Part shown: piece by piece, positions 33,351 to 43,914 of the stretch
How the letters are laid out: each line of letters starts with the position of its first letter
How positions within the stretch are numbered: position 1 is the first letter of the stretch
Source of the DNA: an uncultured Lachnospiraceae bacterium
GTDB lineage: Bacteria; Bacillota; Clostridia; Lachnospirales; Lachnospiraceae
Direction of reading: 5' to 3'
Length of the DNA: 64,000 bases
Assembly: GCA_934320845.1 (NCBI GenBank)
Contig: CAKRFU010000002.1
Span: forward strand, 189,077 to 253,076
The notes under the pieces: model-generated
Databases searched by the model: none
What the model was told of the DNA's origin: nothing
What the model saw: only the letters and a program-made list of their open reading frames with translations
Position numbers and translations under genes: made by a program

Positions 33351-35275
33351 TGAATTATGTATGTGCTTATGAAGTTGTAGCATTATTTTTGATTGGACTT
33401 GTTACCTTTTTTTATCATTATAAAAATTGGCTTCCTATGTATAAAAACAGTTTCTTTTCAAGTATTCTGCATATACTTCTGGTTGTTATTTTTTTTGATG
33501 TTATGAACAGAATGGAGAATTTAGGAATTATAGAACTCCCGGATGCTGTTGCCGGTGTTCTTACATTGTCATCTTACGTAGGAGTAATTATATCGGCGGT
33601 GCTGTTTTGGATGTATTATCTGGCACAGACATTAAGGCTTGGTTTCCTCAAAAACAAATATTCTTTTATAATGTATATACCGGCTGCTGCGATGGTAGTT
33701 TTTGTTGCTGTTTCGGCATACAATGGTAATCTGTTTTTGGTACAAAGCGGTGAAATGCTTAACAACAGCGGACTGATAAAAATATTTCCAATAGTTGTAA
33801 TGTTTTACATATTTGCAGGTGCATTTGTACTTGGAAAAAACAGAAAGATTATCGAAAAAAGACAATACATATTTATGCAGATTTCTAATATTGTCATGGT
33901 GTGTTTTGTTGAATTGTATTATGTTCCACAGAAAAAACTTATGCTGATATATTACTGTGTGGCGGCGCTTGTCATAATGTATTATCTGATAATACATAAT
34001 ATAGATATGTACCTTGTGAGTGTCAGCGGATGCTTTTCAATGGCAGGATTTAAAAAAGTAATAGAAGAAAAAGTTACATACAAAAAAAGTTATTATTGTA
34101 TTTCAATCTGCATAAGCAATATGGAGAATATGTCAAACTATTGTTTGGAAGACGAGATAAACCAGGTACATGCATCTATTGGAAATTATCTCAGGGCATA
34201 TGGTGGAAGACACAATGTCTATCATATACACAGTTCGGAATATATTATCATGGTAGACAGAGAGTCTGAAGCAAATAACCTATTTGTTTCATTCAGAAAA
34301 AATCTTCCCAAAACGCTTAGGATAAATGATAAGAATATAAGCATGTATTATAAATTCTATATTGCAGGAAATTCAGAAGCTGAATATACACTGTCGGAGT
34401 TTATGAGAATTATACTGAGCATGAAAAAAATTGCAATGACAGATTCTCTTGACAGGGAGATTGTTGTTTATAGTGGCAATGTGAGGGAAAGAATAGAGAA
34501 GGAACTTGAAAATATAAGAACCATCATGGCAATGATTGAATCTGACGAGTGTGAACTTGAATGTATGCCGATATATGATATTAAAGAAAAAGATGTAAAT
34601 GAGCTCGAGATTAATCCTGTTGTCATAGTTGGGGACAGGACGCTTTCAATTGAGGAAGTGTGGGAAGTCTCAAGGGAAATAGGATGCAGCAGGGATACAA
34701 ATATAATGTTCCTAAAAAAAATACTCCAATTTTCAAGTGAGGAAAAACTTTTTGAGAGAGGAATTAAGCATGTAAGGATAAACATGGCATCATTCCATGT
34801 TATCAGTGAATCAATATGTGATGAGTACATGAGTTACATCAGCGAGTACAACATAAATCCTGATAATATTGTTTTTGAGCTGTTTATCAATGAGGATGTT
34901 CCGGAAGATGTGCTTTCAAGAGGGATAGCATACCTGAGAAAGAGAGGTTTACATGTCTGCTGGGACCAGTTTGGCACAAATGCATGCAATCTTAAAAATT
35001 TCATGGAAATGCCGTTTGACTGCGTTAAAATAAACAATATGGTTGTTTCAATGTATTGTAATGAAAAGAGTACGCAGCTTATATATATAATTCGCATGTT
35101 TAGGGAGAGGGGATGGATTGTGTGCCTGGATGGTGTCAGATATCCGGATGGATTTGAGATGGTGAAAAAGATGGATGTTGATTATATTCAGGGCAGAGAA
35201 CTTATGAAGTTTGTACCCGAGGACAAAATCAGAGAATTCCTCTTAAAGAAAGGAGGAATTTTAGGTGATATATAA
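33347..35275 (+). CDS. Membrane protein with degenerate GGDEF and EAL domains
   Basis: Start ATG 33347 overlaps the previous stop (ATGA); GTG 33338 is an alternative. Residues 1-230 carry about seven membrane helices, like a 7TM/MHYT-style sensor I cannot name. A GGDEF-like fold without catalytic residues follows (VYHIHSSEYIIMVD), then an EAL domain at about 385-640. Aligned to the next protein, the Glu of LEI, the Asn of RIN, the Glu of FEL and the Lys of VKI are kept. DDFGTGYS has become DQFGTNAC, KID is KIN and AEGIE is LDGVR. Those are catalytic or metal positions, so phosphodiesterase activity is doubtful and a binding or regulatory role is likely. Confidence 0.85.
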   Translation: MMNYVCAYEVVALFLIGLVTFFYHYKNWLPMYKNSFFSSILHILLVVIFFDVMNRMENLGIIELPDAVAGVLTLSSYVGVIISAVLFWMYYLAQTLRLGFLKNKYSFIMYIPAAAMVVFVAVSAYNGNLFLVQSGEMLNNSGLIKIFPIVVMFYIFAGAFVLGKNRKIIEKRQYIFMQISNIVMVCFVELYYVPQKKLMLIYYCVAALVIMYYLIIHNIDMYLVSVSGCFSMAGFKKVIEEKVTYKKSYYCISICISNMENMSNYCLEDEINQVHASIGNYLRAYGGRHNVYHIHSSEYIIMVDRESEANNLFVSFRKNLPKTLRINDKNISMYYKFYIAGNSEAEYTLSEFMRIILSMKKIAMTDSLDREIVVYSGNVRERIEKELENIRTIMAMIESDECELECMPIYDIKEKDVNELEINPVVIVGDRTLSIEEVWEVSREIGCSRDTNIMFLKKILQFSSEEKLFERGIKHVRINMASFHVISESICDEYMSYISEYNINPDNIVFELFINEDVPEDVLSRGIAYLRKRGLHVCWDQFGTNACNLKNFMEMPFDCVKINNMVVSMYCNEKSTQLIYIIRMFRERGWIVCLDGVRYPDGFEMVKKMDVDYIQGRELMKFVPEDKIREFLLKKGGILGDI

Positions 35276-37187
35276 TGCATATTTTGAAATGGCTACGGCT
35301 GTTATGCTTTTTATTTTAATCATAGTATATTTCTGGAAGAAAAATCTGCCGGTACAGAGCAACAGAGTATATTTAAATGTTCTGATTCTGCTTGTTATAG
35401 AGACATGTCTGAGCGCCGCACAGTGTTATTATGAGTGTCGGAATGATATAATGTCTTCATTTGCTGCATACGTTGTAAATTCAGCAGCTTTTACTGTGGG
35501 AATAATATTTATTGCAATGTACAACAATTATGTATTGTCTCTGTTTCATTATAAAAAGAAAATAAATGCGTATTGTATAATAAGTTATTCTGTTATAATA
35601 ATTGCTATTCTTTTTGTCTGGACTAATCCGTTTACGGATTTATATTTCTATGTGGATGAGACTGGAACTTTTCGGGCAGGTATGGCAAGAAATATTATGA
35701 ATGTTTTGTATCTGTTTATAATATTTTTTACATTATATGTGGCATGGATTAAAGGAAAGAAAAAAAATCCTGGACTGCTTAGACTTATTTTAATAGTAGA
35801 CATACTTATTGCAATTTCAGAGATACTCGGGAGCACATTAAAGATGAATACGGAAGTGACTATGGTAGTAGCCAATCTGTGTGCATTTCTTGTGTATTTT
35901 TCCCTCAGAAGTCCGGATTATTATGTTGACATAAGAACAGGCAGATTTAATCTTAATGGTTTTATAGAGGTACTCAAAGAAAAATATGACTATGATGAGA
36001 GTGTATCATGTTTTATTATAAGAGTAAAAAATTATCATGCAATATGCAGGATATACGATGAGGAAAGCCTTCAGGAAGTCCAAAAGCAGATTGCGGAAAT
36101 AGTCAAATTTAAATCAGGTGACAAAGATATATATCATATAGGTGCTGCCACGTTTGCTGTGTTGGTGGACGGTACTAAGGAAGCAAAAGAACTTTATGAG
36201 AAGATAGTGAAAGTTATGCCTTATCAGTGGAATTTAAAGAGAGAGGCGGTTTCTCATGAGTACAGTTATTATTATGTGACATTTCCGGATGATTCGGATG
36301 ATATTGAGGATATAATACAGCGTATTCATTATGCAAGATCAGACCATAAAGGTCATCATAAGCCGAATGAGCTTATACATTTGCGCACGGAAGCTCTTGC
36401 AGATGCAACAAGGTTTAAGGAGGTTGCTCACAGGATAGAGGAAGCAATTCTTGATAATTCTCTGGAACTGAATTTTCAGCCAATATATTCATTTGCAGAA
36501 AACAGGATAACATCGCTTGAAGTGCTTTCAAGACTTAAAGATGAAAAGCATAAATACATAAATCCTGAATATTTTATTCATGTTGCAGAAATAAATCATA
36601 CAATAATACAGCTTAGCAGGCAGATGTTTGAGAAAACATGTCAGTTTGCGGTAAACAACAACATATTTGACAGAGGAATAAATGATATGAATATAAACAT
36701 ATCACCTATCCAATGTCAGGATGAGCATCTTGTTGACGAATTGAAGCGCATTGCTGCAAAATACAGGATACCGTTAAAGCGTTTTCATTTTGAGATAACA
36801 GAGAGCAAGCTTACAGATGCAAATGCTGTATTTGATACATTAACAAAACTTAGAAAATGTGGGGCAAAGGTGGCACTTGATGATTTTGGAACAGGTTATT
36901 CCAATATTGCCAGTATCATGCTTATGCCGATAGACTTTGTAAAGATTGACAAAAGTCTTTTATGGTCATATGCGAGTGGTGATAATGAATTTTTAAATGA
37001 ACTTATGCCAATGATAAGAAGTGAGGGCAAAAAGATTATTGCCGAAGGCATAGAAACAGAAGAGCATATTGAGATATTACGAAAGATGGGTGGAGATTTT
37101 CTTCAGGGATATTATTATTCAAAACCTCTGAATGAAAAAGATTTTATAAGGTTTATAGATGCTCAAAATGAGAAAAGTAATAAATAA
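35265..37187 (+). CDS. Membrane cyclic-di-GMP phosphodiesterase (degenerate GGDEF, intact EAL)
   Basis: GTG at 35265 lies 8 nt after AGGAGG and overlaps the preceding gene by 11 bp. The N-terminal 220 residues hold about seven membrane helices. The GGDEF part is degenerate (IYHIGAATFAVLV). The EAL domain is complete: LEVLSR, NINISP, FEITES, DDFGTGYSN, VKIDKSLL, AEGIET and LQGYYYSKP. It should hydrolyse cyclic di-GMP to pGpG. Membrane region and layout match the preceding protein, so the two are probably duplicates of which only this one stayed active. Confidence 0.9.
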   Translation: MIYNAYFEMATAVMLFILIIVYFWKKNLPVQSNRVYLNVLILLVIETCLSAAQCYYECRNDIMSSFAAYVVNSAAFTVGIIFIAMYNNYVLSLFHYKKKINAYCIISYSVIIIAILFVWTNPFTDLYFYVDETGTFRAGMARNIMNVLYLFIIFFTLYVAWIKGKKKNPGLLRLILIVDILIAISEILGSTLKMNTEVTMVVANLCAFLVYFSLRSPDYYVDIRTGRFNLNGFIEVLKEKYDYDESVSCFIIRVKNYHAICRIYDEESLQEVQKQIAEIVKFKSGDKDIYHIGAATFAVLVDGTKEAKELYEKIVKVMPYQWNLKREAVSHEYSYYYVTFPDDSDDIEDIIQRIHYARSDHKGHHKPNELIHLRTEALADATRFKEVAHRIEEAILDNSLELNFQPIYSFAENRITSLEVLSRLKDEKHKYINPEYFIHVAEINHTIIQLSRQMFEKTCQFAVNNNIFDRGINDMNINISPIQCQDEHLVDELKRIAAKYRIPLKRFHFEITESKLTDANAVFDTLTKLRKCGAKVALDDFGTGYSNIASIMLMPIDFVKIDKSLLWSYASGDNEFLNELMPMIRSEGKKIIAEGIETEEHIEILRKMGGDFLQGYYYSKPLNEKDFIRFIDAQNEKSNK

Positions 37188-37205
37188 TAAATTAGGAGGC
37201 TATAG

Positions 37206-40163
37206 ATGGCAAAGAGTATAAAAAGTCTTGAAGAAGTGAAAATTCCTAAGACATATGAGTTGGTAAATGGAGAGTATGTAAAAGAAGTTGACAGCTTTAT
37301 GCTTACACTTAAGCATAAATTGAGTGGTGCGAGAGTGCTTATATTTAGCAATAAGGATGATAATAAGGTATTTGATATTGCTTTCCGCACACCACCAAAA
37401 GATGCAACGGGAGTTCCGCATATCATAGAACATACTGTTTTATGTGGTTCAGAAAAATATCCCGCAAAGGATCCGTTTGTAGAATTGGTGAAGGGCTCAC
37501 TAAATACTTACCTTAATGCGACAACATATCCAGATAAGACTATGTACCCTGTTGCAAGCTATAATGACAAAGATTTTGCAAACCTTATGAGCGTATATAT
37601 GGATGCTGTTTTTTATCCTAATATTTACAAACACGAAGAGATATTTAAACAGGAAGGATGGCATTACGAACTTGAAAGTAAAGATGCGCCTATCACATAC
37701 AATGGTGTTGTTTACAATGAGATGAAAGGTGCATATTCTTCCGAGGAAAGTGTTTTGGAGAGATTTACAATGAATAGTCTTTTTCCTGATAATACTTATG
37801 CGCATGAGTCAGGAGGAGATCCGAAAAATATTCCTGACCTTACCTATGAGGATTATCTTGATTTTCACAGGAAATATTATCATCCGGTAAACAGTTATAT
37901 CTGTATTTACGGTGATGTCGATATAGAGGAAAGACTTAACTGGATGGATGAGAACTATCTTAAAAACTTTCCTGCAATAACTATTGATTCACATATTGAG
38001 CTTCAAAAGCCGTTTGACAAGATGAAAACTCTTTCTACTGAATATGCGGTAGCAACAGATGCGGACTGCTCTGAAAAGACTTATTATTCATTCTGTACGG
38101 CTATGGACATAACACTTGATCAGGAAAAGTGCAAGGCATTTGAACTTATTTCGTATGTACTACTTGAAATGCCGGGTGCACCGCTTAAACAGGCTATTCT
38201 TGATGCAGGAATAGGAACGGATATAGATGTCGATTTTTGTGACATTTTAAGACAGAGCATGTTCAGTATTACTACAAAAAATGCAAAACCGGGACTTAGG
38301 GAAAAATTCTATGAAGTGATAATTTCTAAACTCAAGGAAATTGTTGCTGAGGGAATAGACAGAAAAGACCTTGAGGCAGCGATAAACGGAACTGAGTTTA
38401 GAGAGAGAGAGGCTGATTTTGGCGGATTTCCAAAGGGCCTTTTGTATGTATTAAAGACATTTAAGACATGGCTTTATGATGACAGCAAGCCATACGATGG
38501 ACTTATATATGAGGATGTTTACAAGGATCTCAGGGAAAAACTCGGAACAGATTATTATGAAAAACTTATTGAGAAATATATCCTTAATAATCCTCATGCC
38601 GTACTCGTAGATATGAATCCAAAGCCGGGACTTGCGATTGAAAATGAGAAAGCACTTGAAAAGAAACTTGCGGAATATAAAGCATCGCTGAGTGATGAGC
38701 AGATAGATGAACTTATTTCACAGACAAAAGCGTTAAAGGCATATCAGGAAGAACCTTCGCCTAAGGAAATCCTTGAAAAAATACCTCTTTTGGAAAGAGA
38801 AGATATAGGAAAGAAAGTAAGACCTGTGCACAATGAAGAAAAAGAGTTATGCGGCATAAAGACTGTACATCACAATGTACACACGAACGGAATCATATAT
38901 CTTGATATGATGTTTGATGTTGACAGCCTTTCAGAGTATGTGCCACAGATGAGTTTTCTTGCAACATTGCTTGGATATATGGATACAACAGAACATACTT
39001 ATAGAGAATTTGATACGGAGACTAACTTCTACTCAGGTGGAATAGGTTCTGATTTAAATATCTATTCTATATATGATACTGATGATGTTAAGCTTAAATT
39101 TACCGTAAAGACAAAAACTCTTGCAGAACGTATAAAAGATACGATAAAGCTTATGGCAGAAATGATGTTTAAGACATTGTTTACAGACGAGAAGCATTTG
39201 AGAGAAGTTGTGGCAGAGACACGTTCAAGGCTTAAAGTGCGTCTTATGTCAGCAGGCCATCAGGCAGCAGTAAGTTACAGCATGGCAGGACTTACACTTG
39301 ACGGATGGTATAACGATTATTCAATGGGTATAGGTTATTATGATTATCTTGTAAAGCTTGACGAGAACTTTGACAGCGAAAAAGAAAAACTTGTAAAAGG
39401 CTGCGAAGAACTTGTGAAGGCTATGTTTAAAAAAGAAAACATGCTCATATCATGTACATGTGATGAAAGTGATTATGGATTGCTTGGAGATGCCGTATCG
39501 GAATTTGAGATTGAACTTGAAAGGTTTGAGAAAGAAAGTAGTGCAGACATTTCAGAACTTGAGAACTATAAGCCGGATGTGAAATACAGAAAGACAGCAT
39601 TTTCTACTCCTGCTGAGGTGCAGTATGCTGCTGTATCAGGTTCATATAAAGATGTGCCGGAGGTAAACGACGGTGCAATGATGGTAGTGAAACATCTTTT
39701 GAGTTACGGTTATCTTTGGAATGAGGTACGAGTTAAAGGCGGAGCATACGGTGTTATGTGCAGATTTTCAAGAGCCGGTTCAGGAAGTTTTGTATCGTAC
39801 AGAGACCCAAATCTGTCAGCAACTTATGACGTATATAAAAAGGCAGCAGATTTCCTTGAAAATTATGATGCTGATGAGAGAGAAGTCACAAAGACTATTA
39901 TAGGAACAATCAGCGGACTTGACACACCGCTTACACCATCAATGGACGGAAAACGTTCAATGTCAATGTACCTTACAAAGACACCTCTTGAAGTTATACA
40001 GAAAGAAAGAGACCAGGTGCTTGCATGTACAAAAGAGGATATAAGAAATGCGGCTGATGCGGTTAGAAAGATTGCAAATACAGAAAATATTTGTGTTATC
40101 GGAAATGAAAAGCGTATAAAAGACGAGGCTTCACTGTTTGAAAAGATTAAGCCATTGTCATAA
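37206..40163 (+). CDS. M16C-family zinc metalloprotease (PreP/falcilysin-like)
   Basis: A 985-residue protease, the usual length for M16C enzymes that fold both halves in one chain. The inverted zinc motif HxxEH is seen in VPHIIEHTVLCGS, with the distal Glu in YNEMKGAYS. Halves of about 480 residues are joined by a helical hinge, and the C-terminal half holds the R/Y-type substrate site region (RVKGGAYGV). It degrades peptides. AGGAGG precedes the ATG. It lies 60 bp before era. Confidence 0.92.
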   Translation: MAKSIKSLEEVKIPKTYELVNGEYVKEVDSFMLTLKHKLSGARVLIFSNKDDNKVFDIAFRTPPKDATGVPHIIEHTVLCGSEKYPAKDPFVELVKGSLNTYLNATTYPDKTMYPVASYNDKDFANLMSVYMDAVFYPNIYKHEEIFKQEGWHYELESKDAPITYNGVVYNEMKGAYSSEESVLERFTMNSLFPDNTYAHESGGDPKNIPDLTYEDYLDFHRKYYHPVNSYICIYGDVDIEERLNWMDENYLKNFPAITIDSHIELQKPFDKMKTLSTEYAVATDADCSEKTYYSFCTAMDITLDQEKCKAFELISYVLLEMPGAPLKQAILDAGIGTDIDVDFCDILRQSMFSITTKNAKPGLREKFYEVIISKLKEIVAEGIDRKDLEAAINGTEFREREADFGGFPKGLLYVLKTFKTWLYDDSKPYDGLIYEDVYKDLREKLGTDYYEKLIEKYILNNPHAVLVDMNPKPGLAIENEKALEKKLAEYKASLSDEQIDELISQTKALKAYQEEPSPKEILEKIPLLEREDIGKKVRPVHNEEKELCGIKTVHHNVHTNGIIYLDMMFDVDSLSEYVPQMSFLATLLGYMDTTEHTYREFDTETNFYSGGIGSDLNIYSIYDTDDVKLKFTVKTKTLAERIKDTIKLMAEMMFKTLFTDEKHLREVVAETRSRLKVRLMSAGHQAAVSYSMAGLTLDGWYNDYSMGIGYYDYLVKLDENFDSEKEKLVKGCEELVKAMFKKENMLISCTCDESDYGLLGDAVSEFEIELERFEKESSADISELENYKPDVKYRKTAFSTPAEVQYAAVSGSYKDVPEVNDGAMMVVKHLLSYGYLWNEVRVKGGAYGVMCRFSRAGSGSFVSYRDPNLSATYDVYKKAADFLENYDADEREVTKTIIGTISGLDTPLTPSMDGKRSMSMYLTKTPLEVIQKERDQVLACTKEDIRNAADAVRKIANTENICVIGNEKRIKDEASLFEKIKPLS

Positions 40164-40223
40164 TATCAGTTGTTTTGAGTGGAGAAAAATTGACAATAAA
40201 AGATACGGAGGATTACAGATTAT

Positions 40224-41132
40224 ATGAAGAAATTCAAATCGGGATTTGTTACGCTTATCGGGCGGCCTAATGTTGGAAAGTCTACTCTTATGAATAGACT
40301 TATTGGACAGAAGATTGCTATTACGTCAAATAAGCCGCAGACGACAAGAAACCGCATTCAGACTGTTTATACCGGTGAGGAAGGTCAGATAATTTTTTTA
40401 GATACACCGGGTATTCACAAGGCTAAAAATAAACTGGGTGAGTATATGGTTTCTGTTGCAGAACGCACATTAAAGGAAGTTGATGTTATTTTATGGCTTG
40501 TTGAGCCGACAACTTTTATCGGTGCGGGGGAGAGACATATAGCTGAGCAGTTAAAAAATGTTGATACGCCTGTTGTGCTTGTTATAAACAAAATAGATAC
40601 GGTGTCAAAAGCTGAGATACTTACTTTTATTTCGACCTACAAAGATTTGCTTGATTTTGATGATATAGTTCCGGTATCAGCACTTAAAGGCGAAAATACG
40701 GATGATCTTATGAAAACAATATTTAGTCATCTTGATGAAGGTCCGTGTTATTATGATGAAGATACCATTACCGACCAGCCGGAGAGACAGATAGTGGCGG
40801 AACTTATAAGAGAGAAGGCTTTGAGAAATCTGAGCGAGGAAGTACCTCATGGTATCGCAGTCGGCATTGACAGAATGAGAGAGCGCAGAGGAAACAATAT
40901 TATAGATATAGATGCGACTATAGTATGTGAGAGAAATTCACATAAAGGTATTATTATAGGAAAACAGGGAAGTATGCTCAAAAAGATAGGTTCGGATGCG
41001 AGAAGAGACATTGAGAATCTGCTTGACTGTAAAGTTAATCTTAAACTTTGGGTTAAAGTTAAGAAAGATTGGAGAGACAGTGATTTCCTTATGAAAAATT
41101 TCGGATATGACAGTAAAGAAATAGACGAGTAA
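40224..41132 (+). CDS. era: GTPase Era
   Basis: The 302-residue GTPase binds 16S rRNA and helps assemble the 30S subunit. G motifs are G1 GRPNVGKST, G2 TTRNRIQ, G3 DTPGIH and G4 NKID. The KH RNA-binding domain forms the C-terminal third (GIIIGKQGSMLKKIG). Genes for YqzL-like protein, RecO and GlyQS follow, as in other Firmicutes. Confidence 0.97.
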   Translation: MKKFKSGFVTLIGRPNVGKSTLMNRLIGQKIAITSNKPQTTRNRIQTVYTGEEGQIIFLDTPGIHKAKNKLGEYMVSVAERTLKEVDVILWLVEPTTFIGAGERHIAEQLKNVDTPVVLVINKIDTVSKAEILTFISTYKDLLDFDDIVPVSALKGENTDDLMKTIFSHLDEGPCYYDEDTITDQPERQIVAELIREKALRNLSEEVPHGIAVGIDRMRERRGNNIIDIDATIVCERNSHKGIIIGKQGSMLKKIGSDARRDIENLLDCKVNLKLWVKVKKDWRDSDFLMKNFGYDSKEIDE

Positions 41133-41366
41133 AATTTTGAAACTCTAAAAATTATAAAATTCATACTATGTGTGGAATAAAGAATATAGTATGAAAACTC
41201 CATATATGGAAATAAATGTAGGAATATAATTGTTCCATCATACAAATCATATAAGTATAGCTTGAACAACGAAAATACGGACAGACAGATGTTGTCTGCT
41301 AAGTGATAAAAAAGGCTGGCTGTATATGGAAACGCTATGCAGCAGCCACAAGGGAGGCTTCTTTAT

Positions 41367-41573
41367 ATGAGTATGGGAATGATGAGACAGAGTGAGGATT
41401 TATGGACAAAATTTGTGAGTACAGGTAAAGTTGAGGATTATCTGAAATACAGAACTGAAATCAAAAACAGTTCCTCTGGTACAGATTTATTTGATAGGGA
41501 AAGAGACGATGGCAGAGACAGTTACATTTACAGGGATGGTTCTGATTGCATCACCGATGAAAGAATACGATAA
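41367..41573 (+). CDS. YqzL-like small protein
   Basis: A 68-residue frame begins at ATG 41367, 9 nt after GGGAGG. Its segment LWTKFVSTGKVEDYLKYR resembles YqzL, a short protein found between era and recO in Bacillus and relatives; the function is unknown. The frame runs 65 bp into recO. The tail is polar. Position and ribosome binding site support it more than homology does. Confidence 0.55.
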   Translation: MSMGMMRQSEDLWTKFVSTGKVEDYLKYRTEIKNSSSGTDLFDRERDDGRDSYIYRDGSDCITDERIR

Positions 41574-42255
41574 AAGAATAGAGGTTCTCACAAGGGAGAG
41601 AGGGCGTATTTCGGCATTTGCGAGAGGTGCAAGAAAGCCAAACAGCGCCCTCGCTGCTTGTACGGTTCCGTTTACCTTTGGAAAATTCACGTTTTATGAG
41701 GGAAGAAACGCATATAATCTTGAGAGTGGTGAGATAGATACATATTTTGAAGAGATAACTACCGATTATGATGCTCTTTGTTATGCCTCATATTTTGCTG
41801 AAATGATGCAGTATTTTTCGAGGGAAGGAATAGAGGCGGCAGAGGAACTTATACTTATGTATGTTACCATGCGTGCATTGAAACACCGGCTTATATCATT
41901 TCCGCTTATCAGAGTAATATTTGAAATGAGACTGATGATGATAGAAGGCGAGAGTATTGAAGTGTTTGGATGTTTAAGATGTGGAGATAAAGAGGCATAT
42001 AGCGTATATTTATCTGAAGGCGGACTTATATGTACTGAATGTGCCGCAAAAGAAAAAAAATTTGCAAATGAATATCCTTTGAAACTGGGAGCAGATGCAA
42101 AATATACCTTGCAGTATATTTTGACAAGTCCTATGGAAAAGCTTTATGCGTTTACGGTTACGGATAAGGTTTTGGAGGAATTAAAGCGGTTTATGAAGAG
42201 TTATCTTGCCAGATATCTGCCTCATAAATTTAAGACTTTGGACTTTATTGTCTGA
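41509..42255 (+). CDS. recO: DNA repair protein RecO
   Basis: The 248-residue product has an OB-fold N-terminus (VTFTGMVLIASPMKEYDKRIEVLTRERG) and a C-terminal zinc site CLRC...CTEC. It loads RecA with RecR in gap repair. I take ATG 41509 with AGGGAAAG upstream; a TTG at 41491 is also in frame. It overlaps the YqzL-like frame. Confidence 0.95.
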   Translation: MAETVTFTGMVLIASPMKEYDKRIEVLTRERGRISAFARGARKPNSALAACTVPFTFGKFTFYEGRNAYNLESGEIDTYFEEITTDYDALCYASYFAEMMQYFSREGIEAAEELILMYVTMRALKHRLISFPLIRVIFEMRLMMIEGESIEVFGCLRCGDKEAYSVYLSEGGLICTECAAKEKKFANEYPLKLGADAKYTLQYILTSPMEKLYAFTVTDKVLEELKRFMKSYLARYLPHKFKTLDFIV

Positions 42256-42358
42256 AAACATTGCAATAAATGAGGTTCAATGGTATATTTTTGTATAAGT
42301 GTTTAAGATATGCACAATAATTTTAAATCAATTAATAGAAATTGGAGGAAGAAACGAC

Positions 42359-43747
42359 ATGGAAAAGACAATGGACAAGATGGTTGCACTTGCAAAGGCA
42401 AGAGGATTTATTTACCCGGGTTCAGAAATATATGGCGGACTTGCAAATACATGGGATTATGGAAATCTTGGTGTTGAACTTAAAAATAATGTTAAACAGG
42501 CATGGTGGAAAAAATTTATACGTGAAAGCAAGTACAATGTAGGAATTGACTGTGCAATTCTTATGAATCCGCAGACATGGGTAGCGTCAGGTCATCTTGG
42601 AAGCTTTTCAGATCCGCTTATGGACTGTAAAGATTGTCATGAGAGATTTAGAGCAGATAAGATAATTGAAGATTATATGCAGGAAAACGGCATTGAGATA
42701 GAAGGAAGCGTTGACGGCTGGTCAAATGAAGAAATGCAGAAGTACATTGAGGAACATGAGATTGCCTGCCCTTCATGCGGAAAGCATAATTTCACTGAAA
42801 TCCGTCAGTTCAACCTTATGTTTAAGACATTTCAGGGTGTTACTGAAGATGCCAAAAATACAGTTTATCTTCGTCCTGAAACAGCACAGGGTATTTTCGT
42901 GAATTTTAAAAATGTTCAGCGTACATCACGTAAGAAAGTACCATTTGGTATCGGACAGATTGGTAAATCATTTAGAAATGAGATTACACCGGGTAACTTT
43001 ACATTCCGTACAAGAGAATTTGAGCAGATGGAACTTGAATTTTTCTGCAAACCTGATACAGACCTTGAATGGTTTGCATACTGGAAAGATTATTGTATCA
43101 ACTGGCTTAAAACACTTGGTATCAAGGAAGATGAGATGCGTGTCCGTGACCATGAGAAAGAAGAACTTTCATTCTACAGCAAAGCGACATCTGATATTGA
43201 ATTCCTTTTCCCATTCGGATGGGGTGAACTTTGGGGAATAGCTGACCGTACAAACTATGACCTCACACAGCACCAGAACGTATCAGGAGAGGATATGAGC
43301 TACTTTGATGATACAACAAATGAAAAATACATCCCATATGTAATAGAGCCATCACTTGGAGCTGACCGTGTTACACTTGCATTCCTCTGCAGTGCATATG
43401 ATGAGGAAGAACTTGAGGGTGGAGATGTTCGTACAGTAATGCATTTCCATCCAGCAATCGCACCTGTAAAGGTAGCCGTACTTCCGCTTTCAAAGAAGCT
43501 TTCAGAGCAGGCTGAGGAAATTTATACAAAACTCAGCAAAACATACAACTGTGAATTTGATGACAGAGGAAATATCGGAAAGAGATACCGCCGTCAGGAC
43601 GAAATCGGAACACCATATTGTATCACATACGATTTTGATTCCGTAGAAGACGGAGCAGTAACAGTGCGTGATAGAGATTCAATGGAGCAGGAGCGTATAA
43701 AGATAGACGAACTTGAAGCTTATTTTGCAGATAAATTTGAATTTTAA
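42359..43747 (+). CDS. glyQS: Glycyl-tRNA synthetase (single-chain, dimeric type)
   Basis: A 462-residue class II synthetase of the alpha2 type. Motif 2 is [24 protein letters not shown] and motif 3 [10 protein letters not shown]; the zinc-binding-like CPSCG insert and the C-terminal anticodon domain are present. GGAGG lies before ATG 42359; an upstream frame start at 42299 adds 20 atypical residues. It charges tRNA-Gly. Confidence 0.97.
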   Translation: MEKTMDKMVALAKARGFIYPGSEIYGGLANTWDYGNLGVELKNNVKQAWWKKFIRESKYNVGIDCAILMNPQTWVASGHLGSFSDPLMDCKDCHERFRADKIIEDYMQENGIEIEGSVDGWSNEEMQKYIEEHEIACPSCGKHNFTEIRQFNLMFKTFQGVTEDAKNTVYLRPETAQGIFVNFKNVQRTSRKKVPFGIGQIGKSFRNEITPGNFTFRTREFEQMELEFFCKPDTDLEWFAYWKDYCINWLKTLGIKEDEMRVRDHEKEELSFYSKATSDIEFLFPFGWGELWGIADRTNYDLTQHQNVSGEDMSYFDDTTNEKYIPYVIEPSLGADRVTLAFLCSAYDEEELEGGDVRTVMHFHPAIAPVKVAVLPLSKKLSEQAEEIYTKLSKTYNCEFDDRGNIGKRYRRQDEIGTPYCITYDFDSVEDGAVTVRDRDSMEQERIKIDELEAYFADKFEF

Positions 43748-43796
43748 TTAAGACACAATGTCACTAACCCATAAATAATATAAGTGAATAAATTAA

Positions 43797-43837
43797 AAAC
43801 TTATGCCTGTGTTACAATTGTATGCAGGCATAAGTTT
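43797..43837. terminator. Hairpin after glyQS
   Basis: Perfect 13-bp stem AAACTTATGCCTG / CAGGCATAAGTTT. The T-run lies on the minus-strand side (GTTTTTAATTT), so on the plus strand it may act mainly as an mRNA end. Confidence 0.5.
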
Positions 43838-43914
43838 GATATAAGATTATTTGGTGAACTTTGAGTGCGAAAGAAGTGCGAAAGAAAATAGTAATCGAAG
43901 AAATGAGGCTTAAA

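Noticed and set aside
41133..41336. Possible RNA structure in the era to YqzL-like gap (weak repeat ATACTATG/ATAGTAT)
   Set aside because: Stems are short and mismatched; no promoter-terminator pair could be supported.
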